A DNA stretch of 46,428 bases from Acidobacteriota bacterium (GCA_021804655.1 JAJZHE010000006.1:1-46428), one strand, 5' to 3'. Positions 1-10,313 are shown, counted from the stretch's first letter. Translations and numbers: made by a program. Notes: generated by a model from the sequence alone, not told the origin.

Positions 1-622
1 CGTCAGGCTTCGCAGTTCCGGAGTCCTTCGCGCCCGCCGCAGCTTCCGCGGCAGCTTTGGCCGCAGCGGCCTCCGCGGCAGCCTTCGCCCTAGCTTCGAC
101 CTTCGCTTTTTCCTCGGCCAGACGCGCATCCACTTCCGCAGCTTCCGTGGGATGAATCTGCTGAAAGTGTTCGTTCGGCTTGGCGAGTTTGTGCTTGTCC
201 AGAATCAGACCGCCAAAACGATCATCTGTGCTCAGCTCAAATTCGGTATCCATCTTGATCGCTTCAAAGGGACAGACTTCGACGCAGATCTGGCAGCTCA
301 TGCAGACGGAGATATCAATGTCGAAGCGCGCTGGATAAAACTGAGGCTTACCCACGTAATCCGGCTTCTTGTCCGCGCTCTTGACGATGTAAATGCACTT
401 CGGCGGGCATTCCTTTTCGCAAATCTGGCACGAGACACAGCGCAGACCCGCTTCAGGATCCGTGCCGTCATAGACAAGAAACGGAAAGTCCCGCGTATTC
501 TCAATCTGTGGCAGACGCACCTCGGGATATTCGACGGTCGTCAGCCGTTCCGCAGAGACAAAGCTACCGGCAAAATTCTTCGCCGTCTCCGCCAGCCCTT
601 TCAGAATGCCTTCGCCTAACAT
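1..622 (-). CDS. nuoI: NADH-quinone oxidoreductase subunit I (3' end beyond window)
   Basis: Peripheral-arm subunit of respiratory complex I carrying two 4Fe-4S clusters (N6a, N6b) that pass electrons towards NuoB. The reverse-strand reading starts at the ATG at 622 and stays open to base 1, so the C-terminus is missing. Two CxxCxxCxxxCP motifs are visible at residues 62-73 and 107-118, the family hallmark. After about residue 165 the protein continues into an Ala/Lys/Glu-rich tail (many AAAEA-type repeats) that the usual NuoI of about 160-180 residues lacks; it looks like a charged helix. The gene follows nuoD by 25 bases with no nuoE, F, G or H in between. Family assignment is firm; the meaning of the tail is unknown. 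Confidence 0.93.
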   Translation of the reverse strand, partial: MLGEGILKGLAETAKNFAGSFVSAERLTTVEYPEVRLPQIENTRDFPFLVYDGTDPEAGLRCVSCQICEKECPPKCIYIVKSADKKPDYVGKPQFYPARFDIDISVCMSCQICVEVCPFEAIKMDTEFELSTDDRFGGLILDKHKLAKPNEHFQQIHPTEAAEVDARLAEEKAKVEARAKAAAEAAAAKAAAEAAAGAKDSGTAKPD

Positions 623-647
623 TGCGCCTCCCGATGCGAATGTTTCT

Positions 648-1798
<1,151 letters not shown>

Positions 1799-1802
<4 letters not shown>

Positions 1803-2473
1803 CGCGCGGCCTCCTGGGGTGCCTGCGCGCTGTGCAGTTCCGCTCGCTTGAGCACCTCATCGTGCGGCGTTGGCTCGTATTCGTAGTCATCCGGATCGAC
1901 GTAATCGCGACGCATTGGATGATCCTCGAACTCATCCCACATCAGCAGTCGGCGCAGATCGCGGTGACCCTTGAAGACGATCCCGTAGAGATCGAAAATC
2001 TCCCGCTCCTGAAACTCCGCCGAGCGCCAGACGGGCGTCAACGATGGCAGTTCTACAGAGTCCGTGCGATTGGCCGTGCGCATGCGCAGCACCAGCGGAG
2101 GATGCGGATCCGAGGGTCCGTGCTTCATCGAATACAGGTGATAGACCGCTTCCAGATAGCCCGGCTCCACGCGCTTGACGGTCTCTTCGACTGTTTCTTC
2201 CACGCTCAGCTCGACGCCATCGACCTGTTTCGCCACGGTGCGCGTCGTCTTCACTTTTTCGATCGTCTCTTTGTCCAGCCAGTCCACACCGGTCACATTG
2301 GAGCAGTAATCGTAGCCAAGCTGATCACGCAGATAGGCCGCCACCGGAAGCGCATCCGCAGCGGCCAACAGCAGTGAATGCTGCGCCGACGGGGACGGAT
2401 TGACGAGCAGAGTCACGCCTGCTCCCGGAAACGCGGACTGCAACTCCGCCAGAACCTGCTCCGTGCTTTTCAT
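1799..2473 (-). CDS. nuoC: NADH-quinone oxidoreductase subunit C
   Basis: The 30-kDa subunit of complex I, a structural partner of NuoD and NuoB in the membrane-proximal peripheral arm. It has 224 residues. The C-terminal signature region is plain: [19 protein letters not shown] followed by [18 protein letters not shown]. Between the N-terminal GVDWLD and the EAVYHLYS strand there is an extra charged stretch of roughly 35 residues (rich in Glu, Lys, Val, Thr) that many NuoC proteins lack. The start overlaps the end of nuoB by four bases, and the end overlaps nuoD by four bases, so B-C-D are translated as a unit. Confidence 0.95.
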
Positions 2474-3102
2474 GCGGATTCTCCGGTGTTTGCGGCAGTC
2501 GCGGGCAGTGGCCAGACGAGCCGGTTCACGGGAGGTTCCAGATCATGAGCCGCCGGCACCGGGACAGGAAACTCGCCTTGCGCGTTTGCATCCAGATGGC
2601 GCGGGCGAGCGTCCCCGGTCAGCGGCTGGGCTTCAATCTTTTTCTGGAGCGTCATAAAGGCATGAATCAATGCCTCCGGACGCGGCGGGCAACCGGGAAT
2701 ATGCACATCCACGGGGATATAGCGATCGATGCCCTTCAACACGTTGTAGCCCTGCTTGAACGGTCCGCCGGAGATTGCGCACGCGCCCATTGCAATGACG
2801 TAACGAGGCTCTGCCATCTGGTTATAAAGCCGCACCACCTGCGGAGCCATTTTTTTAGTCACGGTCCCGGAGATAATCATCAGGTCGGCCTGGCGCGGCG
2901 AAGGCCGAAAGACCTCGGCGCCAAAGCGGGCCAGGTCATAGCGCGCCATCGTCGTGGCAATCATCTCAATCGCGCAGCAGGCAAGGCCAAACTGCATGGG
3001 CCAGACCGAGTTGCGACGACCCCAGTTGTACAACTCATTGAGAGTTGTGACGAAGACACCCTGCTTGCCCAGCTCAATTTTCAGATCTGGCTCAACAGCC
3101 AT
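2470..3102 (-). CDS. nuoB: NADH-quinone oxidoreductase subunit B
   Basis: Carries cluster N2, the last Fe-S cluster before quinone in complex I. The 210-residue protein shows the four N2 ligands: adjacent Cys42-Cys43 (in GLACCAIEM), Cys108 (GACAISGG) and Cys138 (IPGCPPRPE). The conserved [23 protein letters not shown] region is intact. The last 45 residues or so are a Pro/Ala-rich extension beyond the typical core of about 160-180 residues. It lies 75 bases downstream of nuoA, the largest gap in this nuo run, and overlaps nuoC. Confidence 0.97.
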   Translation of the reverse strand: MAVEPDLKIELGKQGVFVTTLNELYNWGRRNSVWPMQFGLACCAIEMIATTMARYDLARFGAEVFRPSPRQADLMIISGTVTKKMAPQVVRLYNQMAEPRYVIAMGACAISGGPFKQGYNVLKGIDRYIPVDVHIPGCPPRPEALIHAFMTLQKKIEAQPLTGDARPRHLDANAQGEFPVPVPAAHDLEPPVNRLVWPLPATAANTGESA

Positions 3103-3177
3103 GGATCACTCCTCTGCACAGTCCTGCCAATCCGTTTCTGGGGCCATGAAGCCTGCGCGGAATTTGCTTTCGCATGC

Positions 3178-3546
3178 TCATGCCCAGTTCAGCACTCCCT
3201 TGGCCCAGGCCCAGGCAAGCCCCTCTGCCAGCAATAAAACAAAGACCAACATGGCCAGACATGCTCCCGCGCCCAGTCCCGTGAAGGCGACGGCGAAAGG
3301 AAGCAGAAAAACGGCTTCCACATCAAAAATGAGAAAAATGATCGCGTAAAGGTAGTAGCCAGAGCGAAATTGCACCCAGGCATCGCCTCTGGAGACCAGA
3401 CCGCACTCGTAAATTGCGTTCTTCGTTGGATTTGGCTTAGCGGGTGAAATCCAGACCGCCCACAAGCGCGCCAGCATCAGCGGCGCAAGCGCAAAACCAA
3501 GCGCGGCAACGAACAAAATCAGGATTGGAAAATAGATGGCCATCAT
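3178..3546 (-). CDS. nuoA: NADH-quinone oxidoreductase subunit A
   Basis: Small membrane subunit of complex I (122 residues) with three predicted transmembrane helices at about residues 4-30, 60-82 and 88-112. The conserved loop KNAIYECGLVSRGDAWVQFRSGYYLYAIIFLIFDVEAVFLLPF is clear, with its Cys and the acidic residues next to helix 2. Two ATG codons in tandem begin the frame (3546 and 3543) and either could be used; no strong ribosome site is visible. It is the first gene of the nuoA-B-C-D-I run and is divergent from the cytochrome gene at 3882. Confidence 0.95.
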   Translation of the reverse strand: MMAIYFPILILFVAALGFALAPLMLARLWAVWISPAKPNPTKNAIYECGLVSRGDAWVQFRSGYYLYAIIFLIFDVEAVFLLPFAVAFTGLGAGACLAMLVFVLLLAEGLAWAWAKGVLNWA

Positions 3547-3881
3547 AGATTCAATCGCAACCAGCGCTCTCTTCGACCGCCTCGTTTACCCTATCAGTTC
3601 GAGTTCCCCGGTGACGGCAGGACTTTGGCGGAATCCCATTTCAGCCGCACCTTTTCGCATCTCATCGTAAAAGGTTCCCCGTTTGATGCGCTACCCTCCG
3701 GTAAAACCCTCGCTCCAAACATCCCACATCCCGAAAAATGGACATCTTGCGGGAACAGGTGCAAAGTACGTTGGAGCTACAACCTTCGGTGGAAGACAAG
3801 GGTAGGAGCGCTCCTGCTACTCTTCGCTGGTAATCGACCACAAGTCGTCTGTTTGTGTGGTTTCTTCCCCGGAGGTCGGCC
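3547..3881. promoter_or_regulatory. Divergent intergenic region between nuoA and the cytochrome gene
   Basis: A 335-base stretch without a convincing gene. It must hold the promoters for the leftward nuo genes and the rightward cytochrome gene, but no sigma-70 pair with good spacing could be picked by eye. The one clear structure is a perfect 12-base palindrome, AGGAGCGCTCCT at 3806-3817, about 65 bases upstream of the cytochrome start; it could be an operator or part of a leader hairpin. A GGAGG ribosome site at 3871-3875 lies six bases before the ATG at 3882. Confidence 0.5.
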
Positions 3882-6335
3882 ATGTTTTCATTTCAGGTGC
3901 AACGGACCTGCGCCTTGCAACGCACCGATCGCCAGCATCGGTGGATGCGCAGATTCAGCGCGTTCCTGCTGGCCAGCCTCGTCGCGGCAGGAGTCATTGC
4001 GGCAGCGGGATCGAAGACGGTTCGCGCGGCCTCAAAACCGAAGAACAAGGCGCAAAATACCTCCAGCACTACGCAGACGCAACAACCAGCGCCCGATCCA
4101 AACGCGCCCGATACCGAAGAGCAGGGTGTCTTCGGCAGTGCTCCGTACGCTCCGGGCCAGCCTGCGGTTGCGCCATGGGCGGTCGTCCCGCCCACCGAGT
4201 ATGACCAGCACGTCGCAGGGCGCTATAACTACGCATTCGGCAAAGACCATCCGTTTCTGCCCTCGAATGCGACCAGCATCAACGGGCAGTTTTACAGCCC
4301 AAAAAGCTTCCTGACAGCCGAATACTGCGGCCATTGCCACAAGGAAAGCTATCACCAGTGGCGACAGTCGGCGCACGGCAACAGCTTCCGCGCGCCGTGG
4401 TATCTGCGCAACGTGAATATGCTGATCGATGAAAAAGGCGTGCAGTATTCACGGCACTGCGAGGGCTGTCACAACCCCATTGCACTGCTCTCCGGCGATC
4501 TCTCCCAAGGCATGCCGCGCAAGCGCCCGTTTGCTAACGAGGGCGTTACCTGCATGACCTGCCACGCGATCACATCCACGACGACGATGGGCACAGGTAG
4601 CTGGGTCATGGGCATTCCGGCCGTGATGGTGGATGCGGACGGAAAACCCATCACAACTCCTGTGCCGGACAGTGAAATCCTGGCGCATCTGGACCGGCAC
4701 AGCAAGGCCGTGATGCGGCCCCTGCTGCACACCTCGGAGTTCTGCGCAGCGTGCCACAAAGCGGCGATCCCCAAGGCGCTGGACGACTACAAATGGCTGC
4801 GTGCGTTCACTGTTTACGACGAGTGGCAGAACACCAGCTTCGCAAAAGAATCGCCGCTGCCCTTCTATCGCAAAGATACGGTCTCCACCTGCCAGACCTG
4901 CCACATGAAGAGCGAGCCGCTGCCTGCCGGAGCCTCCGACTACGGCGGCACCCAGGGCATGCTGGCCAGCCATCGCTGGCTCGGTGGCAACACCCTCATT
5001 CCGCAGTACTACAAATTCTCCGAGCAGGCCGAAAAGACCGCGGCATTTCTCCGCGCAGGTGTCTTCAATGTGGACCTGTTCGCGCTGGAGATTGAAAACG
5101 CCGGAGCAACCAAAAACGACTCCGTACTGGTGGCACCGCTTGGATTGACCAGTTTTTCGATCGCTGGCGGTGAGTCGCTGGTGGCCGACGTCGTCATTCA
5201 GAACAAAGGGACAGGCCACTCCTTTGTTCCCGAGCAGAGAGATTTCTACGAAGCCTGGGTGGACTTCGTGGTCAAGGATGGCGCAGGAAAGACGCTGGTC
5301 GAAAGCGGATATCTGCAACCGGATGGCAACCTGGACATCACCGCCCACTCCTTCACCAATCGCATCATCAACAAGCAGGGCCAGTTCAACGACCTGCATC
5401 AGATATGGCACAATCGCGTGCTGGCCTACAACAACACCATTCAGTCCGGCCGCAGCCAGCTTGTGCGCTATCGTTTCCGGCTGCCCGCGGATGTCAAAGG
5501 CCCGGTCCAGATCACCGCATCTGTCCGCTATCGCCGCTTTAACCAGCACTTCATCGACTTCGCAATGAACAAGCAGCATTATCCCGAGCCGGTGATCGAG
5601 ATGGCTTCGCAGACACGCAGCTTCGTCGTCGGGAAGAACAATCCCGTCGCACCGCAGGCGGATGAAAATCCGGAGTGGATGCGCTGGAACAACTACGGCA
5701 TCGCGCTGCTCGACGCTCAGCAATATGCCGCATCCGTTCATGCGTTTGAACGCGTCGCCGCTCTGCGTCCAAACTATGGCGATGCCTACACGAATATGGC
5801 TGTCGTCGAGATTCTGTGGGAAAAATATGACGACGCGCGTCCCAACCTGGCCAAGGCGCTGGCGCTGATGCCGGGCGACGCGCGCGCGCTGTACTATCGC
5901 GCATCGGTGGAGAGAAACGCGGGCCAGGTGAATCAGGCCATTGTCGATCTCAACGCGGTGCTTGCAAAGTACCCGCGCTCCCGCAACGCTTTGCGCGACC
6001 TGGGATTCAGCTACTACCAGAAACACGAGTATGTGAAAGCGGAGGATGTCTATCAGAAGCTGCAAACCGTCGATCCGGACGATCTGGCGGCGCACTACAA
6101 CCTGGCGATTCTCTATCGTCGTCTGGGCCAGCGCAGCAAGGCCAGTTATGAGGCATCGCGCTTTGCCGCGGAAAAAACCGATCCAGCCGCATCTGTATAT
6201 GCCCTGGAGTTCCTGCGGAAACATCCTGAGGTCGCCAGCGAAAGCGTGGCGTGGCATGTCCATGATCTGACGGGAGACCCTCCGCAGAAAGCCTCCAAAG
6301 TACAGTACACCTACATCTCCGGCGGAGGATTGTAG
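3882..6335 (+). CDS. Pentahaem c-type cytochrome with C-terminal TPR domain
   Basis: Exported multihaem cytochrome of 817 residues. The start at 3882 has GGAGG six bases upstream; an upstream in-frame extension to 3855 lacks one. Residues 23-50 form a basic/hydrophobic export signal, followed by a Pro/Thr/Gln-rich linker. Five CxxCH haem motifs begin at Cys149, 193, 224, 288 and 337, in a pattern like the cytochrome c554 family, ending with CHMKSE and a His-containing ASHRW segment. A beta-rich middle part follows (about 400-590), then four or more tetratricopeptide repeats (about 600-780). Partner and substrate are unknown. A monohaem cytochrome c gene begins 24 bases downstream, so the two probably act together in periplasmic electron transfer. 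Confidence 0.85.
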   Translation: MFSFQVQRTCALQRTDRQHRWMRRFSAFLLASLVAAGVIAAAGSKTVRAASKPKNKAQNTSSTTQTQQPAPDPNAPDTEEQGVFGSAPYAPGQPAVAPWAVVPPTEYDQHVAGRYNYAFGKDHPFLPSNATSINGQFYSPKSFLTAEYCGHCHKESYHQWRQSAHGNSFRAPWYLRNVNMLIDEKGVQYSRHCEGCHNPIALLSGDLSQGMPRKRPFANEGVTCMTCHAITSTTTMGTGSWVMGIPAVMVDADGKPITTPVPDSEILAHLDRHSKAVMRPLLHTSEFCAACHKAAIPKALDDYKWLRAFTVYDEWQNTSFAKESPLPFYRKDTVSTCQTCHMKSEPLPAGASDYGGTQGMLASHRWLGGNTLIPQYYKFSEQAEKTAAFLRAGVFNVDLFALEIENAGATKNDSVLVAPLGLTSFSIAGGESLVADVVIQNKGTGHSFVPEQRDFYEAWVDFVVKDGAGKTLVESGYLQPDGNLDITAHSFTNRIINKQGQFNDLHQIWHNRVLAYNNTIQSGRSQLVRYRFRLPADVKGPVQITASVRYRRFNQHFIDFAMNKQHYPEPVIEMASQTRSFVVGKNNPVAPQADENPEWMRWNNYGIALLDAQQYAASVHAFERVAALRPNYGDAYTNMAVVEILWEKYDDARPNLAKALALMPGDARALYYRASVERNAGQVNQAIVDLNAVLAKYPRSRNALRDLGFSYYQKHEYVKAEDVYQKLQTVDPDDLAAHYNLAILYRRLGQRSKASYEASRFAAEKTDPAASVYALEFLRKHPEVASESVAWHVHDLTGDPPQKASKVQYTYISGGGL

Positions 6336-6359
6336 GCCGACTCCGCTACACTGAAACGG

Positions 6360-6725
6360 ATGATGAACTCAAGGTATTCTGTCGTTCAAATGGCACTCGT
6401 CTGCGGACTTTGCGCGGCTTTTTTTGCCTTGCCCGCTTCCGCATTGACCAAGGCGCAAAAAGTCCAGGCCGGAGCGGTTCTGTTTCGCTCCAAGGGATGC
6501 GACTACTGCCATGGAAAGACCGCGACCGGAACAGCCAAAGGACCATCCCTGACACATCTGGGCTGGTGGCGATGGCGTGGCTCCCGCCTGGCACAGCAAA
6601 TCGAAAACGGCGGACGGAAGATGCCTGCCTTTGGCGATTCCCTCTCACGCGATGAGGTCAACGAACTCGTGATATGGATGCGCAGCCATCCGCACCCACA
6701 GGCGCAGGCTCAATCCGGTCAGTAG
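6360..6725 (+). CDS. Small monohaem cytochrome c
   Basis: A periplasmic class I cytochrome c of 121 residues. An N-terminal signal peptide ends near ALPASA (about residue 28). One haem-binding CDYCH motif lies near residue 48, and the distal methionine is probably the one in GRKMPAFGDSLS, followed by the usual C-terminal helix DEVNELVIWMRS. Two tandem ATG codons start the frame. It lies 24 bases after the pentahaem cytochrome gene, very likely in the same transcript, and could shuttle electrons to or from it. Convergent with the regulator gene ending at 6744. Confidence 0.88.
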   Translation: MMNSRYSVVQMALVCGLCAAFFALPASALTKAQKVQAGAVLFRSKGCDYCHGKTATGTAKGPSLTHLGWWRWRGSRLAQQIENGGRKMPAFGDSLSRDEVNELVIWMRSHPHPQAQAQSGQ

Positions 6726-6743
6726 TGTTCGCATTCTCTTGTC

Positions 6744-7961
6744 TTACTTCACGACTTCAGCAAATGCGTCTGTCTTCTCACGCGCAGCAGAGTGGATCGG
6801 CAGACAGGAACTGCGTTCCACCAGTCGCGTGGGCAACAGAATCTCGCGCGTCGGCAGATCCGGATGCTCCAGCCGCTGCAGCATGGTGGCCATGGCAATC
6901 ACGCCGATGGCATTGCAGTCCTGGTGCATTGTCGTCAGCGGCACCGGCAGCAGACTGGCATAGCGCACGTCGTCGATGCCCACAATCTGAATCTCATCCG
7001 GAATCCGCCGCCCCAGCGCAAGCACAGTCTGCATCAGCCGAGCAGCCGTCACATCGTTGGCGCAGACGATGCCGTCCGGATCGGCCTGCAGAAGAACTTT
7101 CCGGACAGCCTCCTGATCGAGGGCATGCACGGTGCGGACCTCCGCGGCGGTCAGCATATTCGAGGCATTCCGACACGCTTCCAAAAAGCCAGAGATGCGC
7201 GCATCCACCGTCGGCGCCGAGTGCGGTTCCGCAAAAAAGAGCAGCCGCTTCGCGCCGCTGCTAATCAGGCGCTGCGTAATTTGAAATCCGGTGCGTCGAT
7301 TGTCGATACCAACCAGATCGTTTTCCGAGCGCTCCGGATACGGCAGATAACAACGATCCAGAAGCACCACAGGCATGCGCGAGCGCTCCAGCATTCGCAT
7401 GATCCGTCGGTTGGCCACATCCATGCCCGCCACCAGTTCCAGCGGTGCAAAGAAGACACCGGCCACCTGCTGCGCAATGAAGTACTGCGCCATGTGCTCG
7501 GCCTGCTCAATCGCTTCCTTATCCGTGGGTGCGACAGTGCTGGAGATTCCGCCTCCGCGCGAGACGCTGGGCCACAGCAGAGAATCCGGACGCGCAAAAG
7601 GGGATCGCATCATGCCATGGCAGATCGGCTCGAAGATCTCCGTCCTGCCCAGCTCTGGAATCAGCAGTCCCAGCGTATAACCGACAGCCTGCGGCTTGCG
7701 CGCGACGTGCGTTCCAGCTCCTGGACGACGCGTGACCAGATTCATCCGCTGAAGTTCAAGCACTGCCTTGGCGACGGTGATGCGCGATGCCTCAAATGTT
7801 TTGCCAAGCTCGGCTTCACTCGGCAACCGATCTCCGGGTTTAAATCCTCCGTTCAGGATGCGATTATGCAGATATTCAAAGATCAACTGATGTTTCGGCA
7901 GCGACTTTCCTGCGGATTGCTGTGCATTTTCACCCGCTTCACCATCATTGCGACTACCCAT
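6744..7961 (-). CDS. GntR-type transcriptional regulator with LacI-like sugar-binding domain
   Basis: Transcription factor of 405 residues with the two-part AraR-like design: an N-terminal GntR winged helix (about residues 20-90, with GDRLPSEAELGKTFEASRITVAKAVLELQ and GAGTHVA) joined to a LacI/periplasmic-binding-protein effector domain (about 95-395, with DGIVCANDVTAARLMQTVLALGRRIPDEIQIVGIDD). In this family a sugar or sugar phosphate bound to the C-terminal domain releases DNA. A GGAG sits about 10 bases before the ATG at 7961. It is divergent from an aldo/keto reductase gene, and the shared intergenic region contains a perfect palindrome at 8030-8052, so autoregulation and control of the neighbour are likely. 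The actual effector cannot be told from sequence. Confidence 0.88.
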   Translation of the reverse strand: MGSRNDGEAGENAQQSAGKSLPKHQLIFEYLHNRILNGGFKPGDRLPSEAELGKTFEASRITVAKAVLELQRMNLVTRRPGAGTHVARKPQAVGYTLGLLIPELGRTEIFEPICHGMMRSPFARPDSLLWPSVSRGGGISSTVAPTDKEAIEQAEHMAQYFIAQQVAGVFFAPLELVAGMDVANRRIMRMLERSRMPVVLLDRCYLPYPERSENDLVGIDNRRTGFQITQRLISSGAKRLLFFAEPHSAPTVDARISGFLEACRNASNMLTAAEVRTVHALDQEAVRKVLLQADPDGIVCANDVTAARLMQTVLALGRRIPDEIQIVGIDDVRYASLLPVPLTTMHQDCNAIGVIAMATMLQRLEHPDLPTREILLPTRLVERSSCLPIHSAAREKTDAFAEVVK

Positions 7962-8029
7962 GCCAATGTTTCTCCAGTGTTCTCTTTCTCAAAATCAATC
8001 GCTTCATTCAACCCTTAAATGTTCTGTCA

Positions 8030-8052
8030 ATGTATTGTTTTTGTCAATACAT
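8030..8052. promoter_or_regulatory. Candidate operator of the GntR/LacI-type regulator
   Basis: A perfect inverted repeat, ATGTATTG-7 bases-CAATACAT, midway between the divergent regulator (start 7961) and aldo/keto reductase (start 8134). On the minus strand it overlaps two copies of TTGACA (a consensus -35 hexamer), so a bound repressor would block the regulator's own promoter. The size and symmetry fit a winged-helix dimer. Binding itself is inferred. Confidence 0.6.
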
Positions 8053-8133
8053 AAATCCTCGTCTTTTGTAAAAATGCTGTACCGCGCATCGCTTGTCGGT
8101 GCCATGTAGACTGGTCGTTAAGGAGCGCTTCCG

Positions 8134-9120
8134 GTGAAATTCAGTGATTTTGCGGGTACAGGAGAAAAAGTCGTCCGGATGGGTCTGGGCTGCATGGGCA
8201 TGTCGGATTTTTACGTGCCCGGAGACGAAGCGGAAGCGATCCGCGTCATTCACCGCTCGCTGGAGTTGAGTGGAAATTTTCTGGACACGGCCGACATGTA
8301 TGGCCTGGGACGCAATGAAGAGTTGATTGGCAAAGCCATTCGAGGCCGCCGCGGACAGGTTTTTCTGGCAACGAAGTTCGGAATTCGCCGCTCGGAGACC
8401 GGTGCGCCGCTGGGGGTGAGCGGAAAGCCGGAATATGTGCGGCAGGCATGCGAAGCCAGCCTGAAGCGTCTGGGCGTGGAGACGATCGATCTCTATTACC
8501 AGCATCGGGTTGATCCGGAGACTCCTATCGAGGAGACCGTAGGCGCGATGGCGCAACTCGTGCGCGAAGGAAAAGTGCGCTTCCTGGGACTCTCCGAAGC
8601 CGCGCCGCAAACCATTCGGCGCGCCCACGCCACGCATCCAATTGCCGCGCTCCAGACCGAGTACTCGTTGTGGACGCGCGACCCGGAGCCGGAGATTCTG
8701 CCGCTGGTGCGTGAGTTGGGCATTGCCTTTGTCGCATACAGCCCGCTGGGACGCGGCTTCCTGACGGGACGCTTCCGCAAGCCGGAGGATCTGGACGCGA
8801 GCGATACGCGACGCAATCATCCTCGCTTTCAGGGCGCGAACTTTGCTGCCAATCTCAAGCTCGTCGCCTTTCTTGAAGCGCTCGCAGCGAAGAAAGGCTG
8901 CACTGCTTCGCAGATTGCCCTGGCCTGGCTGTTGGCTCAGGGAGAAGATATTTTTCCGATTCCCGGCACCAAGCGCATTCCCTACCTGGAGCAGAACCTC
9001 GGTGCCTTTGAGATCGCACTCGAAGCAGGCGAAATCACGGAGATTGACCGCGTGTTGCCTCCCGCGGCAGCGCAAGGAATGCGCTATCCAGAGGCCACCA
9101 TGCGCATGGTCAACCGGTAA
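8134..9120 (+). CDS. Aldo/keto reductase
   Basis: NAD(P)H-dependent oxidoreductase of the aldo/keto reductase superfamily, 328 residues, single TIM barrel. The catalytic tetrad is visible: Asp51 and Tyr56 (LDTADMYG), Lys81 (ATKFG) and His124 (YYQHRVD). The C-terminal [15 protein letters not shown] is the usual cofactor-binding segment. The start is GTG at 8134 with AGGAG eight bases upstream. It resembles the general-stress/IolS-like branch acting on small aldehydes or sugars; the real substrate is not predictable. Divergent from the sugar-type regulator, which makes regulation by it likely. Confidence 0.9.
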   Translation: MKFSDFAGTGEKVVRMGLGCMGMSDFYVPGDEAEAIRVIHRSLELSGNFLDTADMYGLGRNEELIGKAIRGRRGQVFLATKFGIRRSETGAPLGVSGKPEYVRQACEASLKRLGVETIDLYYQHRVDPETPIEETVGAMAQLVREGKVRFLGLSEAAPQTIRRAHATHPIAALQTEYSLWTRDPEPEILPLVRELGIAFVAYSPLGRGFLTGRFRKPEDLDASDTRRNHPRFQGANFAANLKLVAFLEALAAKKGCTASQIALAWLLAQGEDIFPIPGTKRIPYLEQNLGAFEIALEAGEITEIDRVLPPAAAQGMRYPEATMRMVNR

Positions 9121-9150
9121 AGTTCAGCGGCGCTTTGCGATGCAGGCGCT

Positions 9151-10062
9151 TCAGCCTTCGATCTCTGCGCGAAGTCGCGTGATCGTTTCCTGTGGGATGG
9201 CTGGCATCGCGCCGGCCTGCGAAGCGATGTAGCTGCCCCAGCGATTGCCGGCCTCGTTGAGCGTCTCCAGCGGAGCGCTGCGCAGCAGGTAATGCGTCAT
9301 GGCGGCGGTGAAAGCGTCGCCGGCTCCAATCGTGTCCGCCACCTGAGCTGGAATTCCGGGGTGACGATGCCAGCCGTCGCGGCTGACCAGCAGGCTGCCC
9401 TCGCCGCCGCAGGTGACGGCCACCAGACGCAGTCCAGCAAAATTCTCCAGCAAAGCCTCAGCACCCGCACGCAGCGCATCCGCAGAGTCGATGCGCCCCA
9501 CGCCAACCTGACTGAGAACACGTGGAACTTCCAGATCGTTCATCTTGACGACGCTGGCCAGTGCGATGGAGGAGCGCAAAATCTCCTGCGAAAAATAAGG
9601 GTCGCGCAGATTCACATCGAAGATGCGCTCGCAGTGATCCGGTGCCGACTGCACCAGCGCATGAATCGTCTGGCGCGAGACAGGATGGCGTTGCGCCAGG
9701 CTGCCAAAGCAGAGAGCGTCCGCATGACGCACAGCGTCGATCCACGGCTCCGTGGCCTCCATGAAATCCCACGCCGCTGGCTCGTGAATGACATAGCTGG
9801 GTTGCCCTTCGGCCAGCTCCACGGTGACGCGCCCGGTTTCATGCTGCACATCGCGTTGCAAAAGCGTCGCATCCACAGGGTAGCGGCTCAGCAGATCGCG
9901 CGTTAGCTGCGCCAGAGGGTCGTCTCCGATGCGGCTGAGGATGGTGGCATGGTTGCCCAGCCGTGCGGCCATCACGCTGTAATTGGCAGGCGCGCCGCCC
10001 AGTTGTGGTCCAGAGGGAAGCATGTCCCACAGCAATTCGCCGATGCCGAAAATACGATGCAA
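9151..10062 (-). CDS. PfkB-family sugar kinase (fructokinase-like)
   Basis: Ribokinase-fold carbohydrate kinase of about 303 residues, phosphorylating a sugar with ATP. Seen: N-terminal GIGELLWDMLP and GGAPANYSVMAARLG (sugar-binding motif 1), the DVNLRDPYF and KMNDLEVPRVL segments, and the PfkB signature 2 ADTIGAGDAFTAA with the catalytic Asp. Overall it looks closest to bacterial fructokinases. The start is uncertain: a TTG at 10062 (giving MHRIFGIGE) has AAGGAG six bases upstream and is preferred over the in-frame TTG at 10077, which lies before that ribosome site. Convergent with the aldo/keto reductase, 30 bases away. Confidence 0.85.
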   Translation of the reverse strand: MHRIFGIGELLWDMLPSGPQLGGAPANYSVMAARLGNHATILSRIGDDPLAQLTRDLLSRYPVDATLLQRDVQHETGRVTVELAEGQPSYVIHEPAAWDFMEATEPWIDAVRHADALCFGSLAQRHPVSRQTIHALVQSAPDHCERIFDVNLRDPYFSQEILRSSIALASVVKMNDLEVPRVLSQVGVGRIDSADALRAGAEALLENFAGLRLVAVTCGGEGSLLVSRDGWHRHPGIPAQVADTIGAGDAFTAAMTHYLLRSAPLETLNEAGNRWGSYIASQAGAMPAIPQETITRLRAEIEG

Positions 10063-10130
10063 TGCCAACTCCTTCAAGAAAACAATTCCTGACCAGCGCT
10101 GAAACGCGATGCCCAGGCCAATCCATTCGC

Positions 10131-10165
10131 GATTGTCCAGTCCTGATTGTCCAGTCCTGATTGTA
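10131..10165. repeat. 14-base tandem duplication
   Basis: GATTGTCCAGTCCT occurs twice head to tail (10131-10144 and 10145-10158), followed by a partial third copy GATTGTA. It lies in the 250-base divergent region between the sugar kinase and ilvE. It could be a recent slippage event or paired protein-binding sites; nothing more can be said. Confidence 0.7.
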
Positions 10166-10313
10166 TGGTGCCGAAAGGATTTCCAGCATCGACAAAGCAG
10201 AGAACGAAGTCTAAATTCTCACAGCTCGCAGCCGTGACAATCGTTCCCTGATCGCGATACCCTAAGCCGTACCGATTCGGAAAACGAGGACGTACAGGGA
10301 GTACACACAGAAT

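Noticed and set aside
4449-6263. 604-residue open frame on the minus strand opposite the cytochrome gene
   Set aside because: It mirrors a protein with five haem motifs and TPRs on the other strand, has no recognisable domain and has Arg/Gln/His-rich composition typical of an antisense shadow in GC-rich DNA.
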